IMG/VR virus record: IMGVR_UViG_3300008339_006872
Location: 1 to 22,337 of that record
Direction: 5' to 3' (one strand)
DNA length: 22,337 bases
Source of the DNA: a virus
The notes below the pieces were generated by a model, which searched no databases, had not been told where the DNA came from, and was given only the letters and a program-made list of their open reading frames with translations. The translations under genes and the position numbers were made by a program. Of the stretch, positions 19,894-22,337 are shown piece after piece. How positions within the stretch are numbered: position 1 is the first letter of the stretch; each line of letters starts with the position of its first letter.

Positions 19894-20100
19894 TTATGAA
19901 TTGGTTTGTTCTAAAACCATTCCATCATATTCTATGGTATGGGTGTTATCTTCATTGTGTATAATTGAATCAACTTCATGAGAGAAGTACCACATTTCTT
20001 TACAATCAGACGAAGCGCATCTGGTTAGAAACCAAACCTGCTTTCCATCTTTTTGTACTCCGTCTGTAAAAACTATATCGTCTGGTAAATTATTATTCAT
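19894..20100 (-). CDS. Hypothetical protein, probably leaderless
   Basis: The 68-residue product has two Cys (RCASSDCKEMW), an acidic middle and no recognised family. Its ATG is preceded by an extended -10 ending six bases upstream, so no leader or ribosome site is expected. Translation start at this ATG is therefore supported by position rather than by a Shine-Dalgarno. Confidence 0.6.
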   Translation of the reverse strand: MNNNLPDDIVFTDGVQKDGKQVWFLTRCASSDCKEMWYFSHEVDSIIHNEDNTHTIEYDGMVLEQTNS

Positions 20101-20106
20101 ATATAC

Positions 20107-20115
20107 AGTATACCA
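20107..20115 (-). promoter_or_regulatory. Extended -10 promoter (TGGTATACT) six bases before an ATG
   Basis: On the minus strand TG-G-TATACT is followed by GTATAT and then ATG at 20100. The spacing equals the two plus-strand cases at 3694-3706 and 16859-16871. No good -35 is visible, as is usual for extended -10 promoters. Confidence 0.6.
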
Positions 20116-20340
20116 TCATTCTTCCTTGAATACTTCATTTTTTCCTTGAACAATAGAACGGCATGCCTCAAACGCTTTGCGTGTTCTGCGACTTTTCAAG
20201 AATCCTTTGCGTTCCCAGATTTGCTGGGTAAATAAAATATCTTGATCTATTTGGTATCTTATTTCTTTTACCGTAGTAACAATAAGATCCATTATTTTTG
20301 TTTTTTGTTCTTCTGTTAGTTCTTCTGTCCAGTCTACCAT
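20116..20340 (-). CDS. Hypothetical helical protein
   Basis: The 74-residue product is acidic at the start (MVDWTEELTEEQKTKIMDLI) and basic after residue 44 (ERKGFLKSRRTRKAFEACR), fitting a small helical bundle or nucleic-acid-binding protein. No family is recognised. The start overlaps the end of the upstream DUF6065-like gene by seven bases. Confidence 0.6.
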   Translation of the reverse strand: MVDWTEELTEEQKTKIMDLIVTTVKEIRYQIDQDILFTQQIWERKGFLKSRRTRKAFEACRSIVQGKNEVFKEE

Positions 20341-21029
20341 TGCTTCTTCTTCCAGTGTGTGTTTTTATACCATCCCAAAAAAACTGTATTTGCTTTTTCT
20401 GTGTTTTTAAAACCTTCTTCCAATATCTTATTGTTTTCTTTTAATTCCCATTTTTCATTTTTAAATGGTATTAGTTGTGCAATTGGGGTTCCTTGATGTA
20501 TTACTCCCTCAAAGTTTTCTTTTAAAAAAAACGGAATACTTCCATGAGGTGCTAAAACATAACCACCCTCAAGAACTCCACTTAGTGTATAAAAAGGAAG
20601 ATCGTTTCTGTTTAATGGGTGTGTAAACAAAATACTGTAGTCTTTAGGAACAGTGAAGGATCCAAAAGTTTTCCACACCCAATGTTCGTTAGAGTATCCA
20701 TGAGGCACTGGCAAAAAGGGATTACTTTGTGGATTTCTTTGATCTACTAACTGATCTCTATTTCTCCAAAAAAATGCCTGCTTGCCATTTTTAATAGAAA
20801 CCATTATGTCTGCAGGTAAAAGTAAATGATATCCAGTTGTTATTGCTTCTAAAAATGGTGTACAGGCCTTAAATGTTCTGTCATCAACTTCTGAAAACTT
20901 TCCACTTAAAAATTTTGGAGTTTTCTTGTACCAGTCTGGCACAGTTGCAGATGCCTGCTTTACTGTTGGAAAATCATTTTGAACTATAGAAGCATGCTCA
21001 AATGTTGGTTTATCTTTTTTAAATATCAT
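20334..21029 (-). CDS. DUF6065-like phage protein (paralog of the gene at 12943)
   Basis: This 231-residue protein shares VPDWYKK, KACTPFLEAITTGYH, THPLNRNDLPFYTLSGV and IPFFLKENFEGVIHQGTPIA with the plus-strand protein at 12943-13674. That is clear homology despite the opposite strand and about 7 kb of distance. No function is known to me. It lies directly downstream of a glycosyltransferase (two-base gap), and its paralog lies near the halogenase, so both copies neighbour tailoring genes. The DUF6065 label is from memory. Confidence 0.6.
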   Translation of the reverse strand: MIFKKDKPTFEHASIVQNDFPTVKQASATVPDWYKKTPKFLSGKFSEVDDRTFKACTPFLEAITTGYHLLLPADIMVSIKNGKQAFFWRNRDQLVDQRNPQSNPFLPVPHGYSNEHWVWKTFGSFTVPKDYSILFTHPLNRNDLPFYTLSGVLEGGYVLAPHGSIPFFLKENFEGVIHQGTPIAQLIPFKNEKWELKENNKILEEGFKNTEKANTVFLGWYKNTHWKKKQW

Positions 21030-21031
21030 TA

Positions 21032-21733
21032 TTATCCAAACTCATACATTCCTATGTGTTTTGCTACTGCGTATGGAGCCAAATAAACTTTGCCCCCAGT
21101 TTTTATCCAGGACTTACAAAAATAATAATCTTCTGATAAAAGAGTGTTTGTTTCTTCATCAATTTCTAAACTAAAAAAGTTTTTTGTAGTTTTATCTTCA
21201 CTGTTTTTAAACATTAAAGAATTATTTGTATAAGTTTCTGCATCTATTATATCAAATACTTCTCTCTTTATCAGCATGTATCCCGTTCCAATTCCAGAAA
21301 CTTCCTGTACTTCATTGTTGTCAAAAAAATCATTATTATTTTTTTGTGTAAAGACATAATTAAATCCATTTTTATGAAAATTAGAGTCTCCATTAAGCAC
21401 GGAAGACCTAATCTTAATCCAATCAATCTTTTTTAAAGGATATAAACCACCAATAATATCTCTATCTTCTTTTACTAATCTTATAACGTCTTTTGCATTA
21501 AAATAAATATCTGCATCAATAAAAAGTAAATGAGTTGAATCTGATTCTAAAAATAATTTTGTAAGGTCATTTCTTGCACGATTAATTAGTGATTCATTAT
21601 ATATAAAAGCAGTTGAAAGACCCCATCCTTCTTTTTCAATCTCTTGCTTTAGTGCTAATATTGCTTTTGTGTATTCTCCACTGCACATGCCTCCATACAT
21701 GGGGGTTGCTAAGAATATGCTTGGTGTTTTCAC
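21032..21733 (-). CDS. Phage glycosyltransferase, GT-A fold with DAD motif
   Basis: ATPMYGGMCSGEYTKAI near the start, then IYNESLINRARNDLTKLFL, STHLLFIDADIYF (metal-binding DAD at about residues 73-75), and GGLYPLKKIDW are typical of a phage glycosyltransferase family. The late part has GIGTGYMLIKREVF and LLSEDYYFCKSW, with the catalytic-type acidic pair. The 233-residue product starts at a GTG overlapping the TGA of the zinc-finger gene (GTGA), with AAAGGA upstream. The substrate is unknown; surface glycan or virion modification are both possible. Confidence 0.8.
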   Translation of the reverse strand: MKTPSIFLATPMYGGMCSGEYTKAILALKQEIEKEGWGLSTAFIYNESLINRARNDLTKLFLESDSTHLLFIDADIYFNAKDVIRLVKEDRDIIGGLYPLKKIDWIKIRSSVLNGDSNFHKNGFNYVFTQKNNNDFFDNNEVQEVSGIGTGYMLIKREVFDIIDAETYTNNSLMFKNSEDKTTKNFFSLEIDEETNTLLSEDYYFCKSWIKTGGKVYLAPYAVAKHIGMYEFG

Positions 21734-21831
21734 TTGTGTCCTTTCATATGTCTTACAAGTGTATCACTAGCCATCCTTGATCTTGACTCAATTTCTTTTT
21801 TGCATACTGGACATATAACTATTTTAGCCAT
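21730..21831 (-). CDS. 33-residue C2H2-like zinc-finger mini-protein
   Basis: The product (MAKIVICPVCKKEIESRSRM...) has Cys7, Cys10, His28 and His32, a C-x2-C-x17-H-x3-H spacing ending LVRHMKGHK. This looks like a single C2H2 finger. GGGAG upstream is the ribosome site, and the glycosyltransferase starts on its stop. It may bind DNA or a protein; the length allows little else. Confidence 0.65.
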   Translation of the reverse strand: MAKIVICPVCKKEIESRSRMASDTLVRHMKGHK

Positions 21832-21833
21832 AA

Positions 21834-21887
21834 CTACTCCCACTCTATGTTGTTGATACTAAGCCAATCAAGATAGTTAATGATCAT
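21834..21887 (-). CDS. Candidate 17-residue micro-ORF
   Basis: ATG at 21887 overlaps the stop of the upstream gene (ATGA), and the frame encodes MIINYLDWLSINNIEWE, ending two bases before the zinc-finger ATG. It fits the local overlap style and has protein-like composition, but the ribosome site is weak and 17 residues could arise by chance. Confidence 0.3.
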   Translation of the reverse strand: MIINYLDWLSINNIEWE

Positions 21888-22246
21888 ATTCCGTTTTCTT
21901 CCATATACTTTAATCTTTCTTCATATTTTTCCCAGTACGGAATATTATTTTCATCATAATCTGATCCAAGCATTTTTACAACTGGATCATTTTTTAACTT
22001 TTCTGTGTAATATGTATCTAATTCATAAACTGTTCCCCACTTATAGTATGGTTTGTAAAATAGTTCTGACATAAAAGAATGATATTTATTTGTAAAACCC
22101 CAATCGCCTGCCTCATCTAAACGTATAGCCTTAATTAAATGGTAGTGACCAAAAATTTCACAAGAGTTAGCAAACCATCTAAGCGGAAGTATCTTCGTCC
22201 TGTGTTGCTTGGTAAACCTCTCCAGGAACCCATCGTACTCTTCCAT
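21884..22246 (-). CDS. Hypothetical phage protein, overlapping a second frame
   Basis: The chosen ATG at 22246 (MEEYDGFLERFTKQHR) follows GAGAG by seven bases and gives 120 residues; ATGs and a GTG further upstream in the frame are less supported. The core WFANSCEIFGHYHLIKAIRL and ELFYKPYYKWGTVYELD is rich in Trp, Tyr and His and looks conserved in style, but I know no function. Its first 68 bases overlap the 44-residue gene in another frame. Confidence 0.6.
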   Translation of the reverse strand: MEEYDGFLERFTKQHRTKILPLRWFANSCEIFGHYHLIKAIRLDEAGDWGFTNKYHSFMSELFYKPYYKWGTVYELDTYYTEKLKNDPVVKMLGSDYDENNIPYWEKYEERLKYMEENGI

Positions 22247-22313
22247 ATTTATACTCTCTTTCATATCCAAGTGACTTCCAGTCCATCTTAATAATCTTAG
22301 GCTCTTTTGGCAT
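22179..22313 (-). CDS. 44-residue hypothetical phage protein
   Basis: ATG at 22313 begins MPKEPKIIKMDWKSLGYERE and continues KYGRVRWVPGEVYQ to a TAG at 22179. The dense aromatic and charged composition is typical of real small phage proteins. It starts directly after the stop of the next upstream frame (TAAATG) and overlaps the following gene by 68 bases. Confidence 0.5.
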   Translation of the reverse strand: MPKEPKIIKMDWKSLGYEREYKYGRVRWVPGEVYQATQDEDTSA

Positions 22314-22337
22314 TTACACACCAAATGTTTTCATCTT
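22314..22337 (-). CDS. Possible 3' end of an upstream gene (partial)
   Basis: Minus-strand codons from the window edge read K-M-K-T-F-G-V then TAA, abutting the next ATG. Eight codons are too few to identify a gene, but the abutting stop and start suggest that the operon continues outside the window. Confidence 0.3.
   Translation of the reverse strand, partial: KMKTFGV

Noticed and set aside
21880-22074. Plus-strand frame at the right end
   Set aside because: It lies opposite the Trp/Tyr-rich minus-strand protein, is Phe/Leu/His-biased in the way a complement would be, and breaks the strand organisation.
1-22337. CRISPR array, IS element, integrase or attachment site
   Set aside because: No evenly spaced repeats with unique spacers, no transposase or recombinase motifs and no flanking inverted repeats were seen. 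The coding repeats at 936-1208 are tandem and in frame.

Overview
The window looks like part of the late and accessory region of a tailed phage with an AT-rich genome, probably infecting an actinobacterium. The host call rests on a WhiB-type iron-sulfur regulator (10029-10316), a DUF7455-like zinc-binding protein (6934-7164), and several small proteins of the kind common in actinophages. That the host is a low-GC aquatic lineage is inference from base composition by eye. There is no integrase, transposase, CRISPR array or rRNA. The phage markers are a fibre-like PA14 protein, holin-like membrane proteins, a CHAP endolysin, dense overlapping small genes and a tRNA array.

Plus strand, 1-17437. 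(i) 3-2292: the 3' part of a large PA14/coiled-coil fibre or adhesin gene, overlapped by two small membrane proteins that could be holins. (ii) 2293-6173: separately promoted genes: a member of a phage family resembling DUF6065, an HslV/proteasome-like Ntn hydrolase, a leaderless acidic gene, a secreted subtilisin-like protease, an Hsp20 chaperone and a CHAP endolysin. (iii) 6176-10815: tightly packed small genes, including a 2OG-oxygenase-fold protein with no visible iron ligands, two zinc ribbon proteins, a thermonuclease, a thioredoxin broken by an in-frame TAA, and WhiB. (iv) 10812-14124: a flavin-dependent halogenase, a Cys-rich mini-protein, a membrane-anchored coiled coil, a second DUF6065-like protein, a XapX protein and a membrane protein with a Lys/Ala tail, closed by an intrinsic terminator. 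(v) 14181-16842: three different glycosyltransferases and a sugar-methyltransferase-like enzyme. (vi) 16871-17437: a probably leaderless phage gene.

Minus strand, 22337-17441, converging on the plus block: overlapping small genes, a phage glycosyltransferase, a third DUF6065-like protein, small hypothetical genes, a NodU/CmcH-type carbamoyltransferase, micro-proteins and five tRNA genes (Met, Asn, Glu, Thr, Arg). The tRNAs have their own consensus promoter inside the preceding small gene.

Two themes stand out. One is a set of tailoring enzymes (halogenase, carbamoyltransferase, methyltransferase, four glycosyltransferases, plus uncharacterised paralogs beside them) that in bacteria would be read as modification of a glycan or secondary metabolite. 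The other is a proteolysis/chaperone/lysis group whose genes each have their own promoter. Three genes also share a -10 box six bases before the start codon, suggesting leaderless expression.
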